In this document: positions 46,494 to 57,800 of the stretch, piece after piece | Numbering within the stretch: the stretch's first letter is position 1 | How the letters are laid out: every line of letters starts with the position of its first letter | Translations under genes and position numbers: made by a program | Assembly: GCF_022201045.2 (NCBI RefSeq) | Contig: NC_068563.1 | Location: forward strand, 248,001 to 312,000 | DNA length: 64,000 nt | Direction of reading: 5' to 3' | Origin: Citrus sinensis | Lineage: Eukaryota; Streptophyta; Magnoliopsida; Sapindales; Rutaceae | Notes under the pieces: generated by a model | What the model was told of the DNA's origin: nothing | What the model saw: the letters and a program-made list of their open reading frames with translations, nothing else | Database searches by the model: none

Positions 46494-49280
46494 ATGAATC
46501 AAACGAAAACAACGCAAGTCACAATTACAAAGGCTCTGCTCAAAAACGCAAACAACCCAAAACTGGCATGGCAGATCTTCAGGCGAGTCATTCTCAATTC
46601 ACCCACAACCAATCCTCCTCTTGACTCAGTACCCACCATTGCCCGCATCCTCATCCGCTCAAAAATGCTCGAAGAAATTCACACTCTTCACAGCCTCCTC
46701 CTATCTTTAAAACCCCGGGGAAACTCGCATTCCTCTCTTACTTCACTTGTCAAAATCCTGGCCAAGTCGGGTTTGTTAGATGAAGCTTTTTCGCAGTTCA
46801 AATCTATTAGAGTTCATTTCCACGGAGACCCGCCTTGTATCTATCTGTATAATGTCCTCTTTGAATGTTGTGTTAGGAAACAGCACATGGATTACTTGAT
46901 GTGGTTGTACAAAGATATGGTTGTCGCTAAGGTTTCTCCGGAGACTTATACTTTTAATCTTTTGATCCGCGCGCTTTGTGATTCGGGTCGTTTGGAGGAT
47001 GCACGGAAATTGTTCGATAAGATGTCTGACAAAGGTTGCAGACCTAATGAGTTCAGTTTTGCAATCTTGGTTCGTGGGTATTGTAGAGCTGGGCTTGCCG
47101 ATGAAGGATTAGAGCTTATGGAATTGATGAGGAGTTTAGGGTTTTCTCCAAACAGGGTTGTGTATAATACTTTGATTTCGAGTTTTTGTAGGGATGGTAA
47201 AACTGAAGATGCCGAAAAAATGGTTGAGAGGATGAGAGAGGATGGTATGTTCCCTGATGTTGTAACCTTTAATTCTAGGATATCAGCTCTTTGTAGGACA
47301 GGGAAGATTCTTGAAGCTTCTAGGATATTTAGAGATATGCAGCTAGATGAAGACTTAGGACTACCTCGGCCTAATATCATTACATATAATTTGATGCTAG
47401 AGGGATTTTGCAAGGAAGGGATGCTGGAGGAAGCCAAGACTCTGGTTGACGCTGTTACAAAAAATGGCGGTTCCTTGAATTTGGAGAGCTATAATATTTG
47501 GTTAATGGGTTTGGTTAGGAATGGGAAGCTTGTAGAGGCTCAAGCAGTTCTTCAAGAGATGGTAGAAAAGGGAGTAGAACCCAGTATACATTCATATAAC
47601 ATTTTAATTGATGGGCTATGCAAGAATAGGATGCTTTCTGATGCAAGAATGGTGATGGATTTAATGGTAGATAGAGGCATTTCCCCAGATACGATTACTT
47701 ATAGCACTTTACTCCATGGCTACTGCAGTAACGGGAAGGTATTTGAAGCCAATAATGTTTTGTATGAAATGATAAGGAATGGCTGTTCCCCTACTATTTT
47801 TACTTGCAATATTCTGCTGCACAGTCTATACAAAGAGGGAAGGATATCTGAAGCAGAGGACTTGCTGCAAAAAATGAATGAGAGAGGTTATGATTTAGAT
47901 ACTGTCACCTGTAATATCATAATTCATGGTCTTTGTAACTGTGGGAAGTTGGACAAAGCGATTGAGATTGTCAACGAGATGTGGACTAAAGGAAGTGCTG
48001 CTCTTGGTAACTTAGGTAACTTCTTTGTCGTCCCAGCTGATGATACTAACAGCAAGAAGAAATGCTTGCCTGATTTGATTACATATTCAACTGTAATTAG
48101 TGCATTATGCAAGGCTGGGAAGCTGGATGAAGCTAAAAAGAAATTTACTGAGATGATGGGTAAAAATGTGCGACCTGATTCGTTTGTTTACGATAATTTT
48201 ATTCATAGTTACTGTAAGGAGGGAAAGTTATCATCTGCATTTCGGGTACTTAAAGACATGGAGAAAAATGGTTGCAGCAAGACCCTACAGACTTATAATT
48301 CTTTGATTCTGGGGTTGGGAAGTAAGGCTCAAATATTTGAAATTCACGGACTGCTAAATGAGATGAGGGAAAGAGGAGTTTCTCCTAATGTTTGCACTTA
48401 TAATAATATCCTTAAGTGCCTATGTGAAGGGAGTAAAATAGAAGATGCCATATCTTGTTTGGATGAAATGCAGCAAAGGGGCATACTTAACGTTTCTTCG
48501 TTTAGAATGTTAGTAAGAGTTTTCTGTAAGGCCGGTGAGTTTAGGGTCGCACAGGAGGCATTTAAGACTGCACTGAGTATGTGTGGTCATAAAGAAGGCA
48601 TTTACAGTTTAATGTTCAATGAGTTACTTCTTGCTGGAGAAGTATCAGAAGCCAAAGAGATATTTGAAGCTGCATTGGAGAAATCTTATGATTTGGGGAA
48701 CTTCCTATACAAAGTTCTCATTGATGGACTTTGTAAGGATGAGAAGTTAGAGGAAGCTACTGGCATCATATATAAGATGATAGATAAAGGATATGGGTTT
48801 GATCCTGCTTCATTTATGCCCGTGATTGATGCCCTTGGTGAAAGAGGTAAAAAACATGAGGCTGATGAACTTGCAGAGAAGATGATGGAAATGACTTCAG
48901 ACGGTAGGGTGGCACACAAGATTAGTCAAAATGCTGGGGAATTAGTACGCAGAAAACAAAATAAAAATGGTGGAAGTGTTTGGCAGGACATATTGCACAG
49001 GTATGGTTGATAAAAGTAATCAGTGATTCATTGCCTGCGACTTCTCTTCTTCCAACATTCTACTCTTTTGTGTTTTATCATGTACCTGACGATGTAATTT
49101 TTCTGATACTTTTACAGAGAAGATGGAAGTGGCATTGCCTTGAAAACGCTTAAGCGAGTACAGAAAGGCTGGGGTCAAGGAAGCATATCAAGTTTGCAGG
49201 CTCAGAAATATGACTTGCTTGATTACTGGGAGCCAGGAGCTGAGCATCGGGGGAATATCAAGAAGAAATCTCGACATTGA
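46494..49280 (+). CDS. P-class pentatricopeptide repeat protein (At2g17140-like)
   Basis: Exon 1 (46494-49000) and exon 2 (49118-49280), joined over a 117-bp GT-AG intron, give 889 residues. Reading through the intron stops at 49010 with 838 residues. I favour the spliced form because exon 2 encodes EDGSGIALKTLKRVQKGWGQ and ends DYWEPGA, which fits my memory of the C-terminus of Arabidopsis At2g17140. The body is a long run of 35-residue P-type repeats with signatures such as YTFNLLIRALCDSGRLEDARKLFDKM, VVYNTLISSFCRDGK, SYNILIDGLCKNRML and TYSTLLHGYCSNGKV. P-class PPR proteins bind organellar RNA for stability, splicing or translation. The gene belongs to the conserved block with the NLP gene beside it. 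Confidence 0.9.
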
Positions 49281-49693
49281 GGTGACCAAATTACAAAAAT
49301 CACATCCGAAGACACAAAATGGAGTGGAAAAAGAAAGTTGTACATAATTAACATTGTTTTAAAATGTTGCCGCTGGGGGGAGGTGGCGGTGTTGGAGGTC
49401 ATTTCCATGTTAGTGTAAATAGTGGTTTACGTTCATGACAAATGGTGATAATTTAAGCGTGACTGTGTCATTCAATTCGATGTTTATGGAGGATGTTGTT
49501 ATTCTAGCCAAGCAACAGTAACTTTCTTCGATCAATTTCGTTTATTTTCTGCTTTCCCTTCAATTCGTTCTTGATCAGTCTATAGATAGGATTTTATGAG
49601 GCGGTGAACTTGAACCCCACATTGAAAATAGCGAGGCAGGAGAACATAACAGTAAAAGAAAGTTAATAAAAAGCAGAAAAAGCGAGGCACAAC
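49281..49693. other. PPR 3' flank and U1-like promoter
   Basis: 3' UTR of the PPR gene, then DNA holding the snRNA-type promoter motifs of the U1-like locus (49614-49672). No coding sequence. Confidence 0.5.
49614..49672 (+). promoter_or_regulatory. USE-like and TATA-like elements of a plant snRNA promoter
   Basis: ACCCCACATTG at 49614-49624 differs by two bases from the plant snRNA upstream sequence element RTCCCACATCG. TAATAAAA at 49664-49672 is TATA-like. They sit about 80 and 30 bp before the presumed RNA start, the layout expected for plant Pol II snRNA genes. Confidence 0.6.
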
Positions 49694-49834
49694 AAACTTA
49701 CCTAGACGGGGTGGTCAATGGGTGATCAGAAAGGCCCATGGCCTAGGTTGGTGGTCTCCGTTGTACTTGGGAGTTGCCCCATTCTAAGGTCTCCCCAGTA
49801 AGGGAGAGCCTACGTCATAATTTGTGTTAGCGGC
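49694..49834 (+). ncRNA. U1 snRNA-like gene, diverged and probably lacking stem-loop IV
   Basis: The sequence follows plant U1: 5' end AAACTTACCTAG against AUACUUACCUGG, then ACGGGG, the U1-70K loop GATCAGAAAGG, CCCATGGCCTAGG, CTAAGGTCTCCC...GGGAGAGCC, and an Sm-type site ATAATTTGTG (49819-49826 region). After the Sm site there is no clear GC-rich stem-loop IV. The stem-loop II loop, usually AUUGCACU, reads GTTGTACT. Promoter motifs are present upstream. A diverged pseudogene is the simplest reading; a variant U1 is possible. Function is not shown. Confidence 0.72.
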
Positions 49835-50529
49835 CAATTCTTTAGATGAAATATTTGCCCCAGCTTGAAACTTGTTGTTAATCAATTGTATTTGCTGGCA
49901 ACTGGCATCTATAAGGACGAACAAATACGGTATCCCAATTGACGAACCAAAAACCCTACTTTTTGGGGTTTACGTTAACATCAAATTTTGGGGGGTTATC
50001 TTTTTCCCCAATTTAATCGTACATTCAATAATGCATATAAAACATAAGCGCAATCTTTCGAGTCTCACATTATCTCTCCTACCATTCACATTCAGTACAC
50101 TCGTATAGCAAGAAAGCATAACTTAATATCCCATGACTTACTAAGAAACATCAACTTACAATGATGTCTATTACATGGTTCATGAGCAGCCAGACTTGTC
50201 AATACAATAAGTCTAGCTAACAAAACATCAAATATCATTGATGTAATTTCATGATTCATGAGCAACCAGTACTCTGAACCTAATATTGGTCCACCTAATG
50301 GACATTAATACATTGATGTACTTACATGATTCACGTGCAGCGGCAAAGATCTCACTGCAGCGCCTGTAGTTTCTGCAGTTCTTATGCATTCCTCCCCTTA
50401 TGGTGACACGAAATGATCTGTTGAATAAAATCAAACTGAAATAATTCCTTAGCCTGCTAATCATTATTTGACAAGCTGCTAACTCCTTTCACATTCTAAC
50501 CAGAATCATTGAGGAAACTGGACAAGATG
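49835..50529. other. Spacer between U1-like locus and NLP gene
   Basis: AT-rich. It holds a weak snRNA 3'-box-like sequence (about 49836-49850) and, to the right, the presumed 3' UTR of the minus-strand NLP gene. A sequence around ATTCATGAGCA(A/G)C recurs near 50179 and 50256. No gene. Confidence 0.5.
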
Positions 50530-53500
50530 TTACGAGGGAGCATTGTTGTGGGCGACCTTTACTAATTTCAGGTGAGAAGCTCTGTGAAGGGAGATCTTGA
50601 TTGTGTGGCTCTGAGATGATTTATAAATGTCTATACACTCCTCTAAGTCCGCATCGCATGTCAAAAGGACCCACTCATGATCATCATCCAAATACTTGAG
50701 ATCAATTTCGTTGAAATCTTCTATGTTGAAACGCCTTGCAATCTCTTGTTGCAGGTCTTTGAAACCCCAGTTTGGTTGCAAGCTGAACCGTATTTTTTCT
50801 TCTCCAAAACTGGCTTTGACTCTGAATGTACTGCCATCTCTTAAATTATGATTACCACATTTTGGCAAGGGAGGTAGAGACTCAAGACTAACATGCTCAC
50901 CCAATATTTTATGGCTTCGAGATCTTGCAAGAAGCTTGGGTTCTTCCTGATTCAAGGCATGTAACTCTGCATCACTGCGAGCTCTCTTTAGCATCCCACC
51001 AGGGTCTTCTACCATTTTTGTATCTACACTACTCAAGGCATTGATATTGGTGGTATTAAGCTTTGCTCCAGTAGAACAACAGTTACTTGAACCAGAGCTC
51101 TGACTGCAAGAAGAGGATGGAGATTTTGAGACTGCAGCCCCTGTGCTGAATAAGCCATTGGCAGGTGGGGCGTTTGATGGCTCTGGATGATCATTAATCT
51201 TCATTGATGAAAAAGTACCACTCCCAGAAAAATTAGGAGAATTCAAATCCGGAAAGGTTGTATAGAAGGACCCAATTTGAATAGCACCCTCAGCACCTTG
51301 AACTGAATCGATCACAAGTTGGAGTTTCCTTAAAGAGTGACCTACCTTCTTGATCTTTCGTGAAGGCCATCGGGTTATCCCATGTTGTCTGCATATCCGT
51401 TTTAGAGTAGTGGGACAAACTGCAATTGACACAGAAAGCAATTCAGTTAGCTGGCATTACCATAATCATAAAGAGAAGAACAACAAGAACAGTTAACTTT
51501 ACTTGGTGGAGGCCAAAACTACATGATATCACAATAAAATTCAAGGATACTTTGAATTATTTTTTGAAGCTTTGTCGGAAATGCTTGAAATCCACAAGGC
51601 AAAAAGTATATATGGGTATCCTATGGAGGAAAGAAAGTAATTTCAGAAAGACCAAACATACATTACTTTCTGATTTTCTTCTCAAAGTAGTTAGCTTTTC
51701 ATTCTATTAATACTGATTACCATTTGTATATTCTACAAGGTTTCATCCCAACTGTTTTCTGATTTAATTACAAATACAACACAGTACACACAAATTCTAA
51801 GATAGAGACATCTCATTCAACATTTGAACTGCTGCTACTACCAATAAGACCACACAATAGAAACATGGAACATGGGATAAAAACGGGCTTAAAATTCTGC
51901 TATGACATAACATGAATAAAGTCAATTATGCTTAATGAAGGAATTGGGATAATTCATGCTCTTAGAGGATTATATCAAGTTGGCTCCCCAAAAATTAAAG
52001 ATTGCATCAAAGTAAGCCTTAAGCATCTGAATCAATTGTTAGCATCTAGTTGTTTCCTCCCTAAATGAAGAAAATAAAATATACGTGCTCAGCAAATTAC
52101 AGTTAGCTGAACAAAAAAGGAATCAAGAATATGCTATCTCCAAGTGTCATAAAATATTTCCCTACCGCCAATACTCTTAGCAGCATCTTTAAGGCTCCCA
52201 GCAAAATATTGTCTAAGAACTTGCAAGCTGATAGTCTTCTCAGTCTTGGTTCGCCTCTTTTCTCCTGCTTTTCTGCTTCCTACAGAGAGATGCCCACCAA
52301 GAGAAGAGGAATCTCCACCACCCTCAACACTACTTTTGGCCCCAGAGTTGTGCTGAAATTGGCCAAATCCAGGAAAAACCTCCTTATGAAACGATTCTGC
52401 CCGAGCATCATCCCAATGGGTTGTCATCTTGAACTCTTCTTTTGGTTCTTCTTGATGATCCCAGGAGACAGAGACACCTTTACCCTTCTGTTGGGCCTCT
52501 ATCATGTGAGATATCCAGGATGACTGCTCTTGCGAAGTTTCTTTTGAAGGTGAAGAACCATCTGAAGTAACTGCCATTTCTCCAACAGGCAATATGACTA
52601 CCTCGAGCTCCTTTTCCATGGCAAGACGTAAACTCTGGCATACTTGCTGCATAGCAACAGACAATGATTTGACCATCTGCTTTTGTTCCTCAATGTCTTG
52701 GCACTCCCTTGGCAAGAAGAACTCTAGGATAAACTCAACCACTCCAGTGGTTATGCTCCGAAGTGGAATTGCAACAGCAGCTCTTAAACCAAACATCCTA
52801 GCAAGGTGAGAGAGAGGATAATTGGACTTGCTAAAGGCAGTAATGTCAGCTGTAAAACACTGTTTGCTCAGTGAAAATGCTTTCCCAACGATTCCTTGGC
52901 CTTGAAGAAGTTGTTGCTCTGAGCATGCAACAAAGAAGCCCGAAAGGTTTTCATTGGCCACAAAGCAAGCAGAATCCACAGTTAAAAAACAATGAGGAAA
53001 ATTTTCATCAGATTGCTGGCATTCAACTTTCCTTCCTTGTACACATGGAGCCCATGTCAGAGCTAAAGGCAGCTTATGTGTCTTGCAGACAGATCTCAAA
53101 ACCTCTGCTATCTCTGGCATTGCAGCGTGGTACAACTCATTTCGGGCCTGTGGAAAAGAAAACATATCTGCAATCTCAGGTATTAATCATATTTCTTTTC
53201 TGGGTACATGTATAGTTCTTAAAACAACATCTGTTTACCTTCACACAAGAAGTGCTGAAATTTCCTGAACTCCTGAGATCAACAGCCTGCAAATAAATAC
53301 TAATTTAGACCAGAATATGATGGAAGAAGTACTTTCTGAGATTCATAAGCATCAAAGAGCAATAGAATAAGCGAAACCATAACCATTGGCATTTCCAAAG
53401 GTCCTTTTGTAGGGGAGATTTTAAAAGAAGAAAGAAACAAAAAAGTCAACGTTGTTACAATCAAAATGAAAACAAAACCCAAACAAAATATTCAAAACGG

Positions 53501-54878
53501 AAAAAAACAGAAAATATACAAGGATTCTTAGGAAATATAAACAATAGGAAACCGAGGAACAGAAAAAGGTAGAGTATGATGTCATTGCATCAAGCAGTCT
53601 GCATGTCAAATACATCAAGCACTATGGGATGAGGAAAAGATGTTAAAAGACAGAGAGCATTTAGAGATAGATTAGAATCAATGTCCTCATATATTAAAAT
53701 AGATTAAGAATTTTTTTTAAAACTTATTTAAAACAAAAAAAAGGAAGAAATATTATCAGTGTCTCGTATGTTAAAAAGGATTAGGATGTATTTCTTAAAA
53801 AAAAAGCCTTTACATTTTGGTCGATCGTAATGCTTTCACTCAAGCACTCTTCCACCAAAATCATAGTTATAGCAAGACAGGTTAAAATTAGACTTTTTGA
53901 ACCATGAAAACATGAAAGAAGAGGAAATAGAAAGAATAGGAAATAGAAAGAAGATAAGACCTCCAGAGCTTTGCAAACATTTTCAAGATCTAGGCGATAA
54001 TTAATCTTCCGAGAAGTTGTTACGACCTCAACAACACCCAAGCAAGCCCCACTACCTCGTTCAAACACAGGAAGGGCAAGAGACCCGTGAACATCATACT
54101 GTTGGGCATGATTAACTCGTGGGTACTCTTCACTTCTAAAAAAAAGAACATCAGGAGTCCACTCAGGCGACTGCTCCCGGAAAACTCGACCAGGCAACCC
54201 AACAAATTCCTTGGAATCTTCATCAGCTGCAAAGTGATAGGTTGTTGAAACATTTCTATAACTTTCAAGACTCTTGCTGTTGGGGTCAAGAGAATATGGC
54301 TGGTCATCAGTAGTAAGCAATTGTTTGCCCCCACTGTTTATAGGCACCCATATTTGAACAAGGGCTTTCCCATCTTTTATATAATCTTTCAAGTAGATAA
54401 TAGCCTGCATGAGTCTGTCCTTTACTGATGAAGAATGGCCAGTATTTTCTCTAGGGCCAATCCACCACCTTCTGCCTAATTCATTACCTTGAGCAAGAAA
54501 GCTGCCGGATTGACCTGAAGAAGTAGCAGGATCGAAACCTTGATGGTCTTGAGTACGAGTATCTTGAATTTCTTCGATTTTAGGATAAACAAGAGATGGA
54601 TTTTCAGTGAACTTGTTTTTAGTTTCTTCTTGATAGACTTGTTGTTGAGGGTTTACGTTCATACTCAAATGACCAGTGGTGCCCTCTGAATAAGGCAAGT
54701 ACTGAGATGTATCATCTGCAGGACCAGAACTTGAAGGACCTGGCTGCAAAAAGTCGAGTGCATCCGTGGTCTCCAACCAACATCCATCAAACAAAAGCTC
54801 GTCCATAAAATCCAAATCCATGGCAGTACCCGGGAAGTCTCCAAATGACGGATTAGGCGTAAAATTACCATCATCCAT
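50530..54878 (-). CDS. NIN-like protein (NLP) transcription factor, NLP1/NLP2-like
   Basis: Four exons on the minus strand, 53961-54878, 53239-53286, 52166-53147 and 50530-51419, give 945 residues, normal for NLP proteins. The acidic N-terminus ([17 protein letters not shown]) leads to the GAF-like nitrate-response region ([48 protein letters not shown]). The RWP-RK DNA-binding domain (about 616-667) crosses the last intron: [20 protein letters not shown], then [23 protein letters not shown]-terminal PB1 domain ([14 protein letters not shown] ... [18 protein letters not shown]) mediates protein contacts. NLPs are nitrate sensors/activators of nitrate-response genes, moved or retained in the nucleus on nitrate. 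Exon 2 is only 48 bp. The leader probably extends to about 55640, where a CT/GA-rich stretch ends. Confidence 0.94.
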
Positions 54879-57800
54879 ATCGAATTTTCTTCAGATTTGT
54901 ATCTAACAAAGACTAGTAAATCCCAATGTCAAATGGTATCATGAACCAAAACACAATAGCACAGTAAAGATGAAAAACAAAAAGAGGAACTTCCAGGAAG
55001 GATTGCTTTTGCCAGTATCCAAAAAACCAATCTGTCCGGGTCGCAGAAACATCGTCAACAAAAATGTGTTTTTGTGAACTGCAATCAGAAATGCATTTCA
55101 GCAGGCAGAATACCTACCACAGTTTCATTGAACTGATATACAAAACATAAAGCATAGTTGGATTACAATCACAAAGAACTAAAATTCTTGTAACATCAGA
55201 GAAAAAAGCTTTTTGACGATAAACTGAAAGAACCTAACATTTTTGCTTGACTTTAAGGAGTTCCAAAAGCAATAAATCATCAGCAAGCTACAGACTTATC
55301 CACAGAAAACCTTGTATTATACCCACAATATTTATTAACCAAAATAAGAAAATATGAGACAAACCCCTCTCAAAAGCACCAAAACTCCTAATTCTGGAAT
55401 GATGTCAGGATTCATAAATTGAAATAAACAAGCAATTTTAAGCCAAAAACGCTAAGCTAAACTTCACTCAGTGGTTTCAAACTCAGAAATATCAAAACTA
55501 AATATGACATAAAACAGAACAGAAAAGAAAGTGACTCACTTTATGAAGATTCTTGCAAAAGAACTTGACTTTGGTACGTCTTTGAGTGTACTATGACTCG
55601 CTGAAGCAAATCTAAAACTGAGTCACAAGAAACTTCACATCACAAACAGAGATTTTTTTTTTTTTTTTCAAGTTGAGGTTTTGTTTCTCTTTATAAGACT
55701 CCAGCCACAAAAAAAGCAAAAAACATAAGTCAAGTACAAAACAATTCTCTGACAGTAAAATATTATCATCACATCACTATTGTTAGCAGTCGTATGTTTT
55801 ATGGTCCCTTAGCTCTGCGCGTGAAGAATCAACTCCAGACAAAATGTTAAGTGGGTCCTACAAGAATAACCCACATAAGATTTTGAATTTTCCGATCTCA
55901 TATTACAAAAACATCCTTGTACTCTCCCGTATTTGGCAACTCAAGTTCCTGCAGTCAACTGTACGAAACACAACACATTTCAAGGAAATAAATGGTGTAA
56001 TCAAAGCACTAAAGCTGAAGGGGTGGGTGGTTGATCTGCTGTCTTTACATGCGAGAGAACAGTAGTTTAAGCCCGTAAAAATATTGTGAGATTAAATTTT
56101 TTTTATAATTATATAAATAATTGTTCGAAATGAGAGTAGAATAGCGAGTCAAAATTTGAGCTCTTGTTTTAATAATTATCTGATTATAAATATTTCAGTA
56201 AATATTTTCGTATAATATGATTTATAATAAGTTGTATAACTTTATAAACAACCTCACCTAAAAATATCGCTTGCGTGCAATAAACAGTTACAGAACTATG
56301 CAATGTGTTTCATGTTAGTGTTTTCACTTGTTATGAGTAATAAAGATTCCCTTGCTACCAGTTGCCTTTTTTTTTTTTTCTCAATGTGACTAATGCAGGC
56401 ATTTTTCCCCTTTTTTCTTCTTTTTTTCTTTTTTCAAACCAACTTTTGGGGTCTGTGAAAAAGATTCTTGAGCTCCAGTTGTTTTATTGTTAGGTTCATT
56501 GACTTGAAGATTCTTGGACAACTTCAAAAGCCCATTTTTTCAACCTTCACCATGGTCAGCACTTACCAACCAGTTCCTGAAAATGGTAAATTAATAATAT
56601 TGTTAGCCTGCCTGTAGGGCTTACATGCCTGTGCTGTGATTTTATACACGTGTCACAGTCTTAACACGTCTGAATATTCAATGATTACGAGTTCCCTGTT
56701 GTGAATATTATCTACATTATTCAAATTCAATGCTGATTTCATCTCCATGTTTACACGGGATAAGTGAGAAATTTACAGTTCAACACTTCAACTTTCAAAA
56801 GATCAGGACTTCACAAATTACTTCTACATGATAAATTATCTAACTTTTAGTTTCTCTAAGCAGTAAACTTATCTAGTTTCACGGCCACCCATCAAGTCTT
56901 GTCAAGTTTAATTAATTATTTGTTTTGTCCACTGTAATGATGTTGTGATTAATAAGTTTTTTTTAACTTCAACATTTCTGTCCAAGTTTGGTTTAAAGTC
57001 AGAGTTTTACGGCCGAGTAGTGACAGTTAATTGTTTGAATATTCTGTTTTTTTCCTCACAACAATCGAGTTTTGACACTTAGTTATGTTCCGTAATCTTG
57101 TGATTATAATTTTGATGTTCATTATTAAGTGATTAGCAATGTATTTGGAAAGGTCACTTAATATGGCCACGTTAAATTTGGCCATATTCTTGTTACTGCC
57201 TCTAAGAATATTGGGGGGCCATGGCCTCTTCATGTTCCTGCTCAATTCGCCGCATACATCTAATGACGCATTAGCCAAGATTATTAATCTTTTAATTACT
57301 TAATAATCTACTAAAGTAGAATCCTCATGAGTCATGACTTCAGATTCCATATTAGCAGAAAGTGAAGATATAGATTTTATGAAGTAAGTGCCTGCTCAAT
57401 TCTCATTGCTTGAGCATGCCCAGCAGGCCCTACTGATGTTTCTTTTGAGGAAACAATAAAAATTTACTCACCCAAAATAATCAAAGTTAATACGATAAAC
57501 AATTTGATCAAGTTGAATAATCGATTATTCATTCCTCGCTTAAACTTCAGGAGCAAGTCAATATTATTATCACCAGATCTTGGAATTATATCTTTGTTGG
57601 AGTTGAATCATTGCCAACCCAGTTGCAAACTAATGCTTCCTCAATTTAAATCAAAAGGGTTCTTTCACAATGTGATGCATCAACTAGAACTCAAAAATCT
57701 CATTGTATTATAATGAGATTTCTTACAAGCAAAGCTTGATGGTGAGTTCCAGTCGCGATCACTGATCTTGAATTTGCATATCATACATAAGCTAGTTGTA

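Noticed and set aside
46946-47437. Minus-strand 163-codon frame in the PPR gene
   Set aside because: Antisense shadow of the PPR repeats, which are clearly coding on the + strand.
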